From CALBZG01 sp964486295 (GTDB lineage: Bacteria; Bacillota; Clostridia; Peptostreptococcales; Anaerovoracaceae), in the NCBI GenBank assembly GCA_964486295.1, contig CAZAMF010000005.1, forward strand, positions 62,001 through 126,000: 64,000 nucleotides of DNA. The letters are read 5' to 3'. Of this stretch, positions 23,600-31,815 are shown one piece after another (position 1 is the first letter of the stretch; every line of letters starts with the position of its first letter). Below the pieces are notes generated by a model. That model was not told the DNA's origin. It did no database searches and saw nothing but the letters and a program-made list of their open reading frames with translations. The position numbers and the translations under genes were made by a program.

Positions 23600-25029
23600 A
23601 GCATCATGTCCTCTTGCCTATAGGTTTTAAGACTCACAATATAAAACACTAATGCCGAAACAAAGGTTGCAGGCAGAACAGGATGGATGATTGTATCTGC
23701 GCCGGAAATATTATTGAACAGATACAGGGTTGAAAGGACGGCCATACCTGCTATGGATGATATGATCGCTCCTTCTTTCGTTGATTTCTTCCAATACAGT
23801 CCTCCGTATAGCGGGCACAGATATGTAACAGAAAAGATACTCCATACATAACTTCCATAAATCAGCAGGGTCTCCACCGGATTGATTGATAAGATCAGGG
23901 AAATAGTTCCGGCAATGAATATGACCAGTCTGTTCATGTTAAGAAATTTCTCATTGGACATATCCTTCTTAAACAGATTTTTATAAATATCATAATTAAA
24001 GCTGCCGGCAAGCAGGAGCAGCTGAGAATTGGCTGTTGATATAGATGCGGCAATAATACTGATAAACATGATACCGCTTATGTATGGGCCGAAATTGTTG
24101 TGTACGAAAAAGGAAAGCATCTCATCGATAGTAGATACAGGAACGGCTGAATGTTCCTGCGCCCTTGCGCCAATCCCGATGATGACCAGACCAAGATACA
24201 TGGCGCTCAAAATTATGGTGGAAAGTGAAATCATCTTCATGGCAGTGCGTTTGCTTTTGGCGGATGAGATCCGGATGATATATTGAGGATTGGCTGCGGT
24301 TCCCAATCCCCAGGCCATTCCGGTAGTAATTATCATAATAGGGCTAAAATACCCATTGGAAGTCGGATCCAGCATTGCACCGTCGGATATCTGGGCTGCA
24401 TTCTCGTGTATTGCTGTGATACCGCCACCATTGATCAAGACAGCACATGCAATAATCAAAATGCCGATAAAAATCATGATCAGATTCAAAGCATCGGTCT
24501 TTGCTACCGAAAAAAGCCCTCCAAAACTCGTATAGACTACAAACAGATAAATCAACAGGATCGCTACATTATAGTTGATATCCAGCAACTCGGATACGAC
24601 GATACCGAATCCTTTTATTTGTATTACGATATATAAAATATAGCACAGCACAATGATCATACCGGTAAACGCCTGATATCCGCTGCTCCGGTATCGTATC
24701 TTGAAGTACTCGGGTACAGTGGCAATATCATAACATCTTATCCTGTCGGCTACAAAGATCAGCAAAGCGCAACCCAGAAGCCAACCGACCACTGAGTATA
24801 AGAGTGGCGAATATCCGTAAATATATACTGACCCTGTCACGCTTTGCATCGAAACAGCGCTGAAGAGCGTTGCTGTAAAAGTTGAAACACTAACGAAAAG
24901 TCCCAACTTGTTATCTGCAACACAGAAGTCTTTAATGGTATTGGTTTTCTTAAAACCGGCTTTTCCCATCATCAGCAGCAGCACGGTATATATGGTAAAG
25001 TAGAGCATATAGACCATTACTCTATTCAC
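23596..25029 (-). CDS. Sodium:solute symporter family (SSS/SLC5) protein
   Basis: 477 aa with about 13 hydrophobic segments. The SSS signature region is seen near GWLLGCALLIFVADRIRCYDIATVPEYFKIRYRSSG. The sodium-site region around ISIIAASISTANSQLLLLAGSF corresponds to the conserved TM8 segment. The start is GTG at 25029 with AAAAGGAGGCAGATA upstream, overlapping the last codons of the small upstream gene. Lying in one operon with a kinase and NtrC-type regulator, it may be a transported-substrate sensor rather than only an uptake system, as for the SSS domain fused in CbrA kinases. The substrate is unknown. Confidence 0.88.
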   Translation of the reverse strand: MNRVMVYMLYFTIYTVLLLMMGKAGFKKTNTIKDFCVADNKLGLFVSVSTFTATLFSAVSMQSVTGSVYIYGYSPLLYSVVGWLLGCALLIFVADRIRCYDIATVPEYFKIRYRSSGYQAFTGMIIVLCYILYIVIQIKGFGIVVSELLDINYNVAILLIYLFVVYTSFGGLFSVAKTDALNLIMIFIGILIIACAVLINGGGITAIHENAAQISDGAMLDPTSNGYFSPIMIITTGMAWGLGTAANPQYIIRISSAKSKRTAMKMISLSTIILSAMYLGLVIIGIGARAQEHSAVPVSTIDEMLSFFVHNNFGPYISGIMFISIIAASISTANSQLLLLAGSFNYDIYKNLFKKDMSNEKFLNMNRLVIFIAGTISLILSINPVETLLIYGSYVWSIFSVTYLCPLYGGLYWKKSTKEGAIISSIAGMAVLSTLYLFNNISGADTIIHPVLPATFVSALVFYIVSLKTYRQEDMML

Positions 25030-25162
25030 TATCTGCCTCCTTTTCCCTACGGTCCAGGATAAATGCTATGATCGATGGAAGGAACGCAGAAATCAGATAT
25101 AATCCTCCAACAATGATCCATGTCCTGACCGGAAGCCCCAATATCATCATATACTCTCCCAT
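25022..25162 (-). CDS. Small single-pass membrane protein, 46 aa, upstream partner of the SSS transporter
   Basis: A short gene on the minus strand. ATG at 25160-25162, site AAAGGTTCG upstream, 46 codons, and stop TAG. Its last codons overlap the GTG start of the SSS gene by 8 bases. The product begins MGEYMMILGLPVRTW, has one hydrophobic segment (about residues 15-36) and ends with a charged tail RREKEADSE. Small accessory subunits of this kind are encoded ahead of some SSS and NSS transporters. Overlap and codon-level coupling support a real gene; function is inferred from context only. Confidence 0.65.
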   Translation of the reverse strand: MGEYMMILGLPVRTWIIVGGLYLISAFLPSIIAFILDRREKEADSE

Positions 25163-25227
25163 AGAACGAACCTTTCTTTTAATTCATGAAGATATAAAAT
25201 CGATCACAACAATATTCAAACAATGTC

Positions 25228-25236
25228 ATTATATCA
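25228..25236 (-). promoter_or_regulatory. Extended -10 promoter of the SSS-kinase-regulator operon
   Basis: TGATATAAT on the minus strand (TATAAT at 25228-25233 with TGn upstream). No good -35 lies 17 bases away, which extended -10 promoters tolerate. It is about 65 bases ahead of the 46-aa gene. Confidence 0.45.
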
Positions 25237-25262
25237 TAATTTCAAAAGTATACACCCATTTT

Positions 25263-25320
25263 TTGAGCGATTTCGATCAATTGTTGACTTTCGCTCCATT
25301 ATATTGTGCGAAACTGCACA
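25263..25320 (+). promoter_or_regulatory. Two palindromic activator-like sites upstream of the sigma-54 promoter
   Basis: Site 1 (25263-25280) is TTGAGCGATTTCGATCAA, symmetric at 14 of 18 positions. Site 2 (25305-25320) is TGTGC-N6-GCACA. Aligned, both share TTGnGCGA and a downstream CA. Their centres are 41 bases apart, close to four helical turns. Half-sites (TTGAGCG near 25323; TCGCTC near 25291) lie around them. These are the expected positions for an NtrC-type enhancer. Confidence 0.6.
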
Positions 25321-25370
25321 GTTTGAGCGGGTATATTAACTTTTTTGTTGAAATCAATGGCTTTTTTTAT

Positions 25371-25386
25371 TGGCATAGCTTTTGCT
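25371..25386 (+). promoter_or_regulatory. Sigma-54 (RpoN) promoter of the permease gene
   Basis: TGGCAT-AGCTT-TTGCT matches the consensus TGGCAC-N5-TTGCW with the invariant GG and GC 12 bases apart. It lies about 70 bases upstream of the permease ATG and 50-110 bases downstream of the two palindromes. Confidence 0.8.
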
Positions 25387-25456
25387 TTATTAGCTTGTAA
25401 AGAACGCAATTATCTATCAATTGCATACCACTTATTATTTCAAAGGAGGAAAACTT

Positions 25457-26863
25457 ATGTCTATTAAAAGAGAGTATGGCCAGGAACAGCCATATCTGCC
25501 GGCAGGTCCTTTTAAAATCAGGATCCCATTTGTTCATTATCGCTTTGAATGGGCCGATTATCTGCAGGGTCTGCTTATGTGCGCAGTCTGTTTGAGTGCA
25601 ATTCCAATGCTTCAGGAATATCTCGGAATGCCGTTTGAAGTGGCATTGGCTGTTGTCGCACTGAACGGAATTCTGTATTGCATTCACGTATTTCTTGGAG
25701 ATCCCGTGGTACCTGGCTGGGTCACACCGGCTATACCGCTTCTGATGCTTTATGTAAGCGGCTTTGAAATGGGCCCGGAAAGAGTGCAGGCTCTGATCGC
25801 ATTTGAAATGACTTTGGGCATCCTGGCTATAGTCTTGGGTATGACCGGTATGGGCAGGAGAATGGTTTCCCTGGTCCCGAATGCGATGCAAGCCGGATTG
25901 ATCCTAGGGTCAGGATTTGCGGCCATCATGGTCATATTCAATAAAGGAGCTCGTTTCGATACCTTCCCAATCACCATAACCATCTGTATCGGTCTGGGTT
26001 TTTATCTCCTGTTTTCAAATCATTTTAAGGCGCTGGCTCCTAAGCACAAAGCCACACAAATATTATCAAATCTGGGTATTTTGCCGGTCATACTGCTGGC
26101 AGTCGTTGTGGGCCCACTGGTAGGAGAAACTGAATGGCCAACAGTTGAATGGGGCCTGTCCGCACCGGCATTCGCAACGTTGTTTTCTGATTGGACCTTC
26201 TTTGGCGTCGGATTCCCGAAGGCTTCTATGTTCATTCAGGCTCTGCCGATGGTGTTCTCCGCCTACATTATTCTGTTTGGAGACATGATCCAATCCAAAG
26301 CGCTGTTGGAAGATGCAGCAAAATACAGACCAGATGAACATATCGATTATAATCCGAACAGGTCTCATATGGTATTCGGCCTCAGAAATCTGATCATGTC
26401 CGTATTTGGTCCGGACATCACCATGTGCGGTCCTCTCTGGGCGGCCATGCAGGTTGTCGTCTGTGAGCGCTATAAGCATGGCCCGAAGGCAATGGAATCC
26501 ATTAACAGCGGAGCCGGCTCCTTCAGGTTCGGCACATTGACAGGTTACTTTATCCTTCCTATCGTTACACTTGTAACTCCGATCCTGGGCGTTGCTTTGG
26601 CTTCCACCATGCTGATCCAAGGATATGTATCCGTTCGCGTAGGCGTTATGAAAGCCAGGACTTTCAATGATCTCGGTATTGCCGGTATCATGGGCGCGGT
26701 TCTTGCAACTCGCGGTGCGGCTTGGGGCCTTGCTGTCGGTATCGTGCTTTGCATTTTGATCCAGCTCGGAAACAAGAAAGAAATGGACGATTATATTTAC
26801 GATAGCGACAGACCTGAAGAAACACTGGGTTCTGAAGATGCGGAAGAGAAAGATGCTGCTTAA
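25457..26863 (+). CDS. Multi-pass permease, SLC23/nucleobase-cation-symporter-2-like
   Basis: 468 aa from the ATG at 25457 (site AAAGGAGGAAAACTT). About 12 hydrophobic segments. It resembles the SLC23 (NCS2 uracil/xanthine permease) group in overall layout and in the half-helix regions around VVPGWVTPAIPLL and SVFGPDITMCGPLWAAMQ. The substrate cannot be read from sequence. It is expressed from a sigma-54 promoter and faces a kinase/regulator operon, so its production is expected to depend on the signal read by that system. The C-terminus is acidic. Confidence 0.6.
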   Translation: MSIKREYGQEQPYLPAGPFKIRIPFVHYRFEWADYLQGLLMCAVCLSAIPMLQEYLGMPFEVALAVVALNGILYCIHVFLGDPVVPGWVTPAIPLLMLYVSGFEMGPERVQALIAFEMTLGILAIVLGMTGMGRRMVSLVPNAMQAGLILGSGFAAIMVIFNKGARFDTFPITITICIGLGFYLLFSNHFKALAPKHKATQILSNLGILPVILLAVVVGPLVGETEWPTVEWGLSAPAFATLFSDWTFFGVGFPKASMFIQALPMVFSAYIILFGDMIQSKALLEDAAKYRPDEHIDYNPNRSHMVFGLRNLIMSVFGPDITMCGPLWAAMQVVVCERYKHGPKAMESINSGAGSFRFGTLTGYFILPIVTLVTPILGVALASTMLIQGYVSVRVGVMKARTFNDLGIAGIMGAVLATRGAAWGLAVGIVLCILIQLGNKKEMDDYIYDSDRPEETLGSEDAEEKDAA

Positions 26864-26896
26864 TCATTCTCAATACTAAATCCGGGGGTATTTGTT

Positions 26897-27229
26897 TTGG
26901 AAATAGTTGTTGAAAACAATGTTAAAGAATATCTGTATAAAAACAGTTCCGACGGAATCATAATTGATATGATACCAGACAGAACCAGCGCCTGTTGCGG
27001 TACCGGTAAGACTAAAAAGTTCTATGCACCATTTATAAGGACCCTGGGAATTGGGGAATCTCCCGGGAAGGGATATACGAAGTACTCGCAAAAGGGAATT
27101 AATATTTATATATCAGACAAAGCTCTGCCGACGGCTGAAGAAGTTGTTACGATCTATATCGAAAAGACATTCATCATCTCAAATCTGGCAGTCAGAGGTA
27201 TCGGTTACTACATTCCTCCGGAACAGTAA
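26897..27229 (+). CDS. Small protein with vicinal Cys-Cys motif (CC/Se-motif-like)
   Basis: 110 aa, start TTG at 26897 with CGGGGGT upstream, 33 bases after the permease stop. The product has an adjacent cysteine pair in TSACCGTGKTKKFY (about residues 34-35) and is otherwise a soluble alpha/beta sequence. I recall a group annotated as CC/Se motif family (seleno)proteins, in which one of the two cysteines can be selenocysteine; the resemblance is tentative. Both positions here are ordinary Cys codons (TGT TGC). A redox, metal or sulfur-handling role linked to the permease substrate is inference. Confidence 0.6.
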   Translation: MEIVVENNVKEYLYKNSSDGIIIDMIPDRTSACCGTGKTKKFYAPFIRTLGIGESPGKGYTKYSQKGINIYISDKALPTAEEVVTIYIEKTFIISNLAVRGIGYYIPPEQ

Positions 27230-27245
27230 ACCATACAGTTCATTG

Positions 27246-27292
27246 AAAATGAAAAACCGCAGTTCACAATGTGTGCTGCGGCTTTTCATTTT
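27246..27292. terminator. Bidirectional intrinsic terminator
   Basis: A long inverted repeat AAAATGAAAAaCCGCAG / CTGCGGcTTTTCATTTT with a 13-base loop lies between the convergent CC-protein and argD genes, with A/T runs on both sides. Confidence 0.85.
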
Positions 27293-27315
27293 CATGTTAT
27301 ATTTTATTTTATGCT

Positions 27316-28485
27316 TTATATTTCGGCAAGCAATTTTCCTATGATATCCAGTCCGGTTTCAATTTCCTCATAGCTGATCGTAAGCGGCGGAAGCAGCCTG
27401 ACTTTGTTCTTTGCAGTCAATAACAGCAGACCTTGATCCAGAGCAGCTTTAACAAATTCCTTTGCCTCAACATCCCTGACCTGAAATCCTATCATAAGCC
27501 CAATTCCGTCAAACGCATAAATCTTATCGGATTTAAATAGTCTTTCTTTTATATGATTCCCCTTTTTAGTAACATCCTCCAAAAACTCCGGGGTGAGTCG
27601 TTTCAATACCTCGATACCACCGGCACATATGGCAGGGTTCCCGCCAAAGGTGGTTCCATGATCGCCATGCTTGAGAACGTTTTTGCATTTATCGCCAAAT
27701 AAAGCTCCTCCCAAAGGCAGCCCGGCTCCTATTCCCTTAGCGAATGTAACGATATCCGGTTCGATGCCATAATGTTCAAACCCAAAAAGCTTACCGGTCC
27801 TTCCGATACCTGACTGAACCTCATCGATGATAAGAAGAATATCCTGTTCCCTGCACAGTGTTTCTATTTCTTTAACGAAATCCCTGTCTAAAACATTGAC
27901 CCCGCCCTCTCCTTGTATCACTTCAATCATGATCGCACATGTTTTTTCGGATACTTCCGCCTTGACGCTGTCAATATTGCAGTCGGCGTATGAAAAACCC
28001 TCAACAAAAGGGAAAAAGTCCTTATGATAATGATCCTGACCCGTTGCCGTGATGGTTGCCATTGTCCTGCCATGAAAAGAATCTTTGAGGGTTATGATTT
28101 CATTTCTCCCCGGGATTGTGTTTCCATATTTTCTGGCCGTTTTGATGGCACACTCATTCGCCTCGGCTCCTGAATTTGCGAAGAAAACTTTTGCCATGCC
28201 GGATCTGGTGACCAGCAATTCAGCCAGCTCGACGCCCGGCCCGGTATAGAACAAATTGGAGCAGTGCTGCAGCATACCCAGTTGTGCTGATACCGCTGAT
28301 ACCCACTTTTCATCACAAAAACCAAGGCTGTTGACGCCAATGCCAGAAGTAAAATCGATATATTTCTTCCCGTCATATGAAGTGCAGGTTGCATTTTCGC
28401 CTTTTTCTATGCAAACATCATATCTTGCATATGTTCCCGCTATATATTTTTCATCGCTCTCTTTAATATATTTCGTCAGATTCAT
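27316..28485 (-). CDS. argD: Acetylornithine aminotransferase
   Basis: PLP enzyme converting N-acetylglutamate semialdehyde to N-acetylornithine. It is 389 aa. The class III aminotransferase features are FANSGAEANECAIKTARKY, IIDEVQSGIGRTGKLF, and the PLP Lys in FAKGIGAGLPLGG, then TTFGGNPAICA. The ATG overlaps the argB stop by 4 bases and has GGAGGCAGGAAG upstream. It is the last gene of argC-argJ-argB-argD and ends at a strong bidirectional terminator. Confidence 0.95.
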   Translation of the reverse strand: MNLTKYIKESDEKYIAGTYARYDVCIEKGENATCTSYDGKKYIDFTSGIGVNSLGFCDEKWVSAVSAQLGMLQHCSNLFYTGPGVELAELLVTRSGMAKVFFANSGAEANECAIKTARKYGNTIPGRNEIITLKDSFHGRTMATITATGQDHYHKDFFPFVEGFSYADCNIDSVKAEVSEKTCAIMIEVIQGEGGVNVLDRDFVKEIETLCREQDILLIIDEVQSGIGRTGKLFGFEHYGIEPDIVTFAKGIGAGLPLGGALFGDKCKNVLKHGDHGTTFGGNPAICAGGIEVLKRLTPEFLEDVTKKGNHIKERLFKSDKIYAFDGIGLMIGFQVRDVEAKEFVKAALDQGLLLLTAKNKVRLLPPLTISYEEIETGLDIIGKLLAEI

Positions 28486-29411
28486 CTTCCTGCCTCCGCT
28501 TCTTTTGCGGTGGCCCTGGAGATCATGGTTCCAATCCCTTTATCTGAGAAGAGCTCGATCAGTATGGAATGTTTTACGCGTCCATCAATGATGACAGCAC
28601 TTTCAACACCGTTTTTCATTCCATAGACACAGGATGAAATTTTAGGGATCATCCCGCCGGAAATAACGCCGGTTTTCAGCAAATTCGGTATCTGTTCAAT
28701 GGCGATCATTTCAATCAGTGTGCTGCCCTCGTCCTTCTTACGCATGACCCCTTTGATGTTGGACATATAGATCAGTCTCTCCGCCTTTAAAGCGCCGGCA
28801 ATTGCCGCAGCCGCCGTATCGGCGTTAACATTATAAGCCTGTCCGTTCTCGTCGATGCCCATACCGGCGATAACAGGGATAAAGCCTTCACGGAGCGCCA
28901 TATCGATCAAGGTCGTGTCGACACCGACGATGTCACCGACAAACCCAAGGTCTTTGGAATAGCTCTGTTTCTCTGCCAGGATCATGCCTCCGTCACTGCC
29001 GCAAAGGCCAACGGCCTTGCCGTGGTTTTTATGGATCATCTCAACCAGCGTCTTATTGACTTTACCGCACAGCACCATTTTGACCACATCAATGGTATCT
29101 TTATCTGTACAGCGCAGTCCGTTGATAAACTTACTCTCTATATTGAGTTTTTCCAGCACTTTACTGATATCGGAGCCGCCTCCGTGCACAAGCACTACGC
29201 GGATCCCCAGCGCCGACAGTAAAATAATATCCCGGATCACAGAATCCTGCAGTTCCTCATTGATCATGGCATTGCCGCCATATTTAACAACGATGGTTTT
29301 GCCGTAGTATTTCTGAATATAAGGCAAAGCTTCCGCTAAGATTTCAGCGCTCCGGGTGGTTTCCGTCTTTTCACTGGTTGTCTTTTCACTGGTTGTCTTT
29401 TCACTGGTCAT
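28482..29411 (-). CDS. argB: Acetylglutamate kinase with repetitive N-terminus
   Basis: Phosphorylates N-acetylglutamate, usually the feedback-controlled step. It is 309 aa. Motifs: VVKYGGNAM, VLVHGGGSDIS, and AGMGIDENGQAYNVNADTAAAAIAGAL. The start ATG has GTCAGGAGGAAAAAA, so the extra N-terminus is translated. It consists of three near-perfect TSEKT units from a 15-base tandem repeat (29365-29411), followed by the N-terminal helix often present in arginine-sensitive ArgB. The repeat is unlike anything in its neighbours. Confidence 0.95.
   Translation of the reverse strand: MTSEKTTSEKTTSEKTETTRSAEILAEALPYIQKYYGKTIVVKYGGNAMINEELQDSVIRDIILLSALGIRVVLVHGGGSDISKVLEKLNIESKFINGLRCTDKDTIDVVKMVLCGKVNKTLVEMIHKNHGKAVGLCGSDGGMILAEKQSYSKDLGFVGDIVGVDTTLIDMALREGFIPVIAGMGIDENGQAYNVNADTAAAAIAGALKAERLIYMSNIKGVMRKKDEGSTLIEMIAIEQIPNLLKTGVISGGMIPKISSCVYGMKNGVESAVIIDGRVKHSILIELFSDKGIGTMISRATAKEAEAGR
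29365..29411 (-). repeat. 15-base tandem repeat in the argB 5' coding end
   Basis: About three in-frame copies of the unit TTTTCACTGGTTGTC (plus-strand reading), encoding repeated TSEKT right after the start codon. Confidence 0.85.
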
Positions 29412-29451
29412 TTTTTTCCTCCTGACTATTTTCTGTTGATTTACCGGCGGC

Positions 29452-30666
29452 TTATGATCTGTAATCGCCGTTTATTTTTACATAATCGTATGTGAGATCG
29501 CATCCCCATGCAGTTGATTTGCCGCTGCCCTGTTTCAGATCCACCACGATGGTTATTTCCGCCTCATGCAGCACCTTTTTTGCATCGTTTTCGTCGTATT
29601 TTTTGTAAGCGGCATTTTCGCACACTTTCACCCGCCCGGCGGCAGATACAAAAGAGACGTCCGTTCCGCTGATGTCGATATCGCAGTCGGTATATCCAAT
29701 AGCACATAAGATCCTGCCCCAGTTCGCATCCTCTCCGAACATAGCTGCTTTGAGCAGGCTGGAGCTGATTACCGACTTCGCTACCTTTTTCGCAATTTCC
29801 TTATCCGGAGCGCCGCCCACTTCGCATATGATCAGTTTTGTCGCGCCTTCGCCGTCTTTTGCCAGCATTTTGGACAACGCTGTCGTGACCATATTCAGTG
29901 CCTCGCAGAAAACATCAAAATCGCCGCCTTCGCTTGTGATAATTTCGTTTCCCGCCATTCCGTTGGCCAATAAAATGACTGTGTCATTTGTGGAGGTATC
30001 ACCGTCTATGCTTATTTGATTGAATGTATCTTCTGTGTCGGCACTTAATGCTTTCTGAAGCATCTGGGATGAGATGGCCGCATCCGTAGTGATAAACGAG
30101 AGCATCGTTGCCATATTCGGATTGATCATACCACTTCCTTTTGCAACTGCGCCAATGGCACATTCCACCCCGCCGATGGTGAATTTGACAGCTGCTTCTT
30201 TTTTAACCGTATCGGTAGTCATGATCGCCGCTGCCGTGTCGGATGAACCCTCAAATGAAAGTTTTTCTGCCAACTCCGGAATGCCTCTCTCAAAAGGCTC
30301 GATACTCATCGGTTCGCCGATCACCCCAGTTGACGCTACCATGACATCGCCCGGGGAGATCCCCAAGGCCTTAGCCACCAGTTCACAAGTCTTTTCGGCA
30401 ATTTCGATCCCGTTTGCTGCACATGTATTCGCATTCCCGCTGTTGCAGATGATCGCTTGTGCCACTCCATCAGCCATGTTATTCTGGCTGACCGTTACAG
30501 GAGCGCCCTTTACTTTATTTTTCGTATATACACCTGCTACACTGCAAGGTTTTATACTGAAAATCAGCGCCATATCTTTTTTGCTGCTATTTTTTTTGAT
30601 TCCTACATGCACGCCCGCTGCTTTAAAGCCTTTTGGGGCACATACTCCTCCAGATATGATCTCCAT
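29452..30666 (-). CDS. argJ: Bifunctional ornithine acetyltransferase / N-acetylglutamate synthase
   Basis: Recycles the acetyl group from acetylornithine to glutamate. It is 404 aa from the ATG at 30666 (AGAAAGGAATGGAAAG upstream); an in-frame start at 30714 would add 16 residues without a site. The self-cleavage site is the Ala-Thr bond in GMINPNMATMLSF, whose Thr becomes the nucleophile of the beta chain. Having argJ with argC, argB and argD gives the cyclic ornithine route, so no separate argE is needed. Confidence 0.95.
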   Translation of the reverse strand: MEIISGGVCAPKGFKAAGVHVGIKKNSSKKDMALIFSIKPCSVAGVYTKNKVKGAPVTVSQNNMADGVAQAIICNSGNANTCAANGIEIAEKTCELVAKALGISPGDVMVASTGVIGEPMSIEPFERGIPELAEKLSFEGSSDTAAAIMTTDTVKKEAAVKFTIGGVECAIGAVAKGSGMINPNMATMLSFITTDAAISSQMLQKALSADTEDTFNQISIDGDTSTNDTVILLANGMAGNEIITSEGGDFDVFCEALNMVTTALSKMLAKDGEGATKLIICEVGGAPDKEIAKKVAKSVISSSLLKAAMFGEDANWGRILCAIGYTDCDIDISGTDVSFVSAAGRVKVCENAAYKKYDENDAKKVLHEAEITIVVDLKQGSGKSTAWGCDLTYDYVKINGDYRS

Positions 30667-30738
30667 CTTTCCATTCCTTTCTATTTCTGTGATTAACTTA
30701 ACTAAATAACTCATTCATGCAATGGCCGGATCGTTAGA

Positions 30739-31671
30739 TCAGATCAAGCCTTTTGTTTCCTCGACACCTAACATGATGTTCATACATTGAACTGCGGCTC
30801 CCGACGCTCCCTTGCCCAGATTATCGAATCTGGAGGTAATGACTATCCGCTCCTCATTCCCGTAAATGTGAATACACAAATCGTTGCGTCCAGCCATCTC
30901 ATGGGCATTCATATATCCTGAATCCCCCGGTTCACCGGCTACTGCAACCAGTCTCTCCCCTTCGAAATAGGATCTGTAAATATTGATCAGTTCCTCAGGA
31001 GAATGCGGTTTTTTCATAAGCCTTTTGTGAATCGGTACCGATACCGTCATGCCGCTGAAATAATCTGCAACGATGGGCATAAAAATGGGGTCAAAATGAA
31101 TTTTGGACATCGCTTTCATTTCTTTCAGATGCTTATGTTTCTGTGAAAGTCCGTATTGCCTCGGGCTGGCAAGGTCAGTATCCTCTGCTTTTTGGTATTG
31201 TTCGATCATTTTTTTGCCGCCGCCGCTGTATCCGGTTATGGACGTTGCGCAAAACGGATAGTCCGCATCGATCAGTTCGAGTTCAACAAGCGGCCTCACC
31301 GCCAGGATGAATCCCGTCGCATGGCATCCGGGCACTGCTACACGATCGCTCTTTTGTATGCTCGTCCGTTGCCCCGGGCATAATTCCGGCATCCCGTAAA
31401 CCCAGTCCTGCTGCACTCTGTGAGCAGTTGAAGCATCGATGATCCTTCCGATACCGGCAGCTGCTTCGGCAATCTCCCGGGAGGCGGCATCAGGCAGGCA
31501 TAAAAATGATATGTCGGCCCGGCTTATCAGTTCCATCCTGGCTTCTATTTCTTTTCTCTTTTCCGGTAAAATCTTCAACACCTCAATGTCATCCCTTTTT
31601 TCAAGATAACTATGTATTTTCAGACCGGTTGTACCTTCGCTACCATCCACGAACACTCTATATTTATTCAT
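30739..31671 (-). CDS. argC: N-acetyl-gamma-glutamyl-phosphate reductase, short (type 2) form
   Basis: NADPH-dependent reduction of acetylglutamyl phosphate. It is 310 aa from the ATG at 31671. The sequence VDGSEGTTGLKIHSYL is the dinucleotide-binding start of the short AGPR type, and the catalytic Cys is in VAVPGCHATGF. GYSGGGKKMIEQYQ follows. The first gene of the arg operon, it lies immediately downstream of a leader with a peptide ORF and terminator. Longer in-frame upstream starts would run into the terminator hairpin and are rejected. Confidence 0.95.
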   Translation of the reverse strand: MNKYRVFVDGSEGTTGLKIHSYLEKRDDIEVLKILPEKRKEIEARMELISRADISFLCLPDAASREIAEAAAGIGRIIDASTAHRVQQDWVYGMPELCPGQRTSIQKSDRVAVPGCHATGFILAVRPLVELELIDADYPFCATSITGYSGGGKKMIEQYQKAEDTDLASPRQYGLSQKHKHLKEMKAMSKIHFDPIFMPIVADYFSGMTVSVPIHKRLMKKPHSPEELINIYRSYFEGERLVAVAGEPGDSGYMNAHEMAGRNDLCIHIYGNEERIVITSRFDNLGKGASGAAVQCMNIMLGVEETKGLI

Positions 31672-31696
31672 GATCAATTCTCTGCTCCTGTCAAAT

Positions 31697-31733
31697 AAAA
31701 AAACGTCTTTTGAATTTTTGCCCAAAAGACGTT
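31697..31733 (-). terminator. Attenuator terminator in the argC leader
   Basis: On the minus strand AACGTCTTTTG and CAAAAGACGTT form a perfect 11-base-pair stem (31702-31712 with 31723-31733) with a 10-base loop, followed by seven T (31697-31703). It lies between the leader peptide ORF and the argC start, within one transcript, so it must be bypassed for arg expression. Confidence 0.85.
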
Positions 31734-31815
31734 AGATGTTCAATCGCTACACTAATTTCGTCTCATGAGCACTGCAACACCGCCTGCCCATGATTATCGA
31801 ATAATCCGGCAGACG

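Noticed and set aside
25367..25891. 174-codon minus-strand frame across the sigma-54 promoter and permease start
   Set aside because: His/Gln/Arg-rich composition with no ribosome binding site; it overlaps a strong regulatory region and a real gene.
26066..26620. Long frame on the opposite strand of the permease gene
   Set aside because: It lies wholly inside a well-supported membrane protein gene, and its translation is a polar, His/Gln-rich shadow of hydrophobic codons.
26990..27010. Selenocysteine codon in the CC-motif protein
   Set aside because: The two codons are TGT and TGC; there is no in-frame TGA in the gene.
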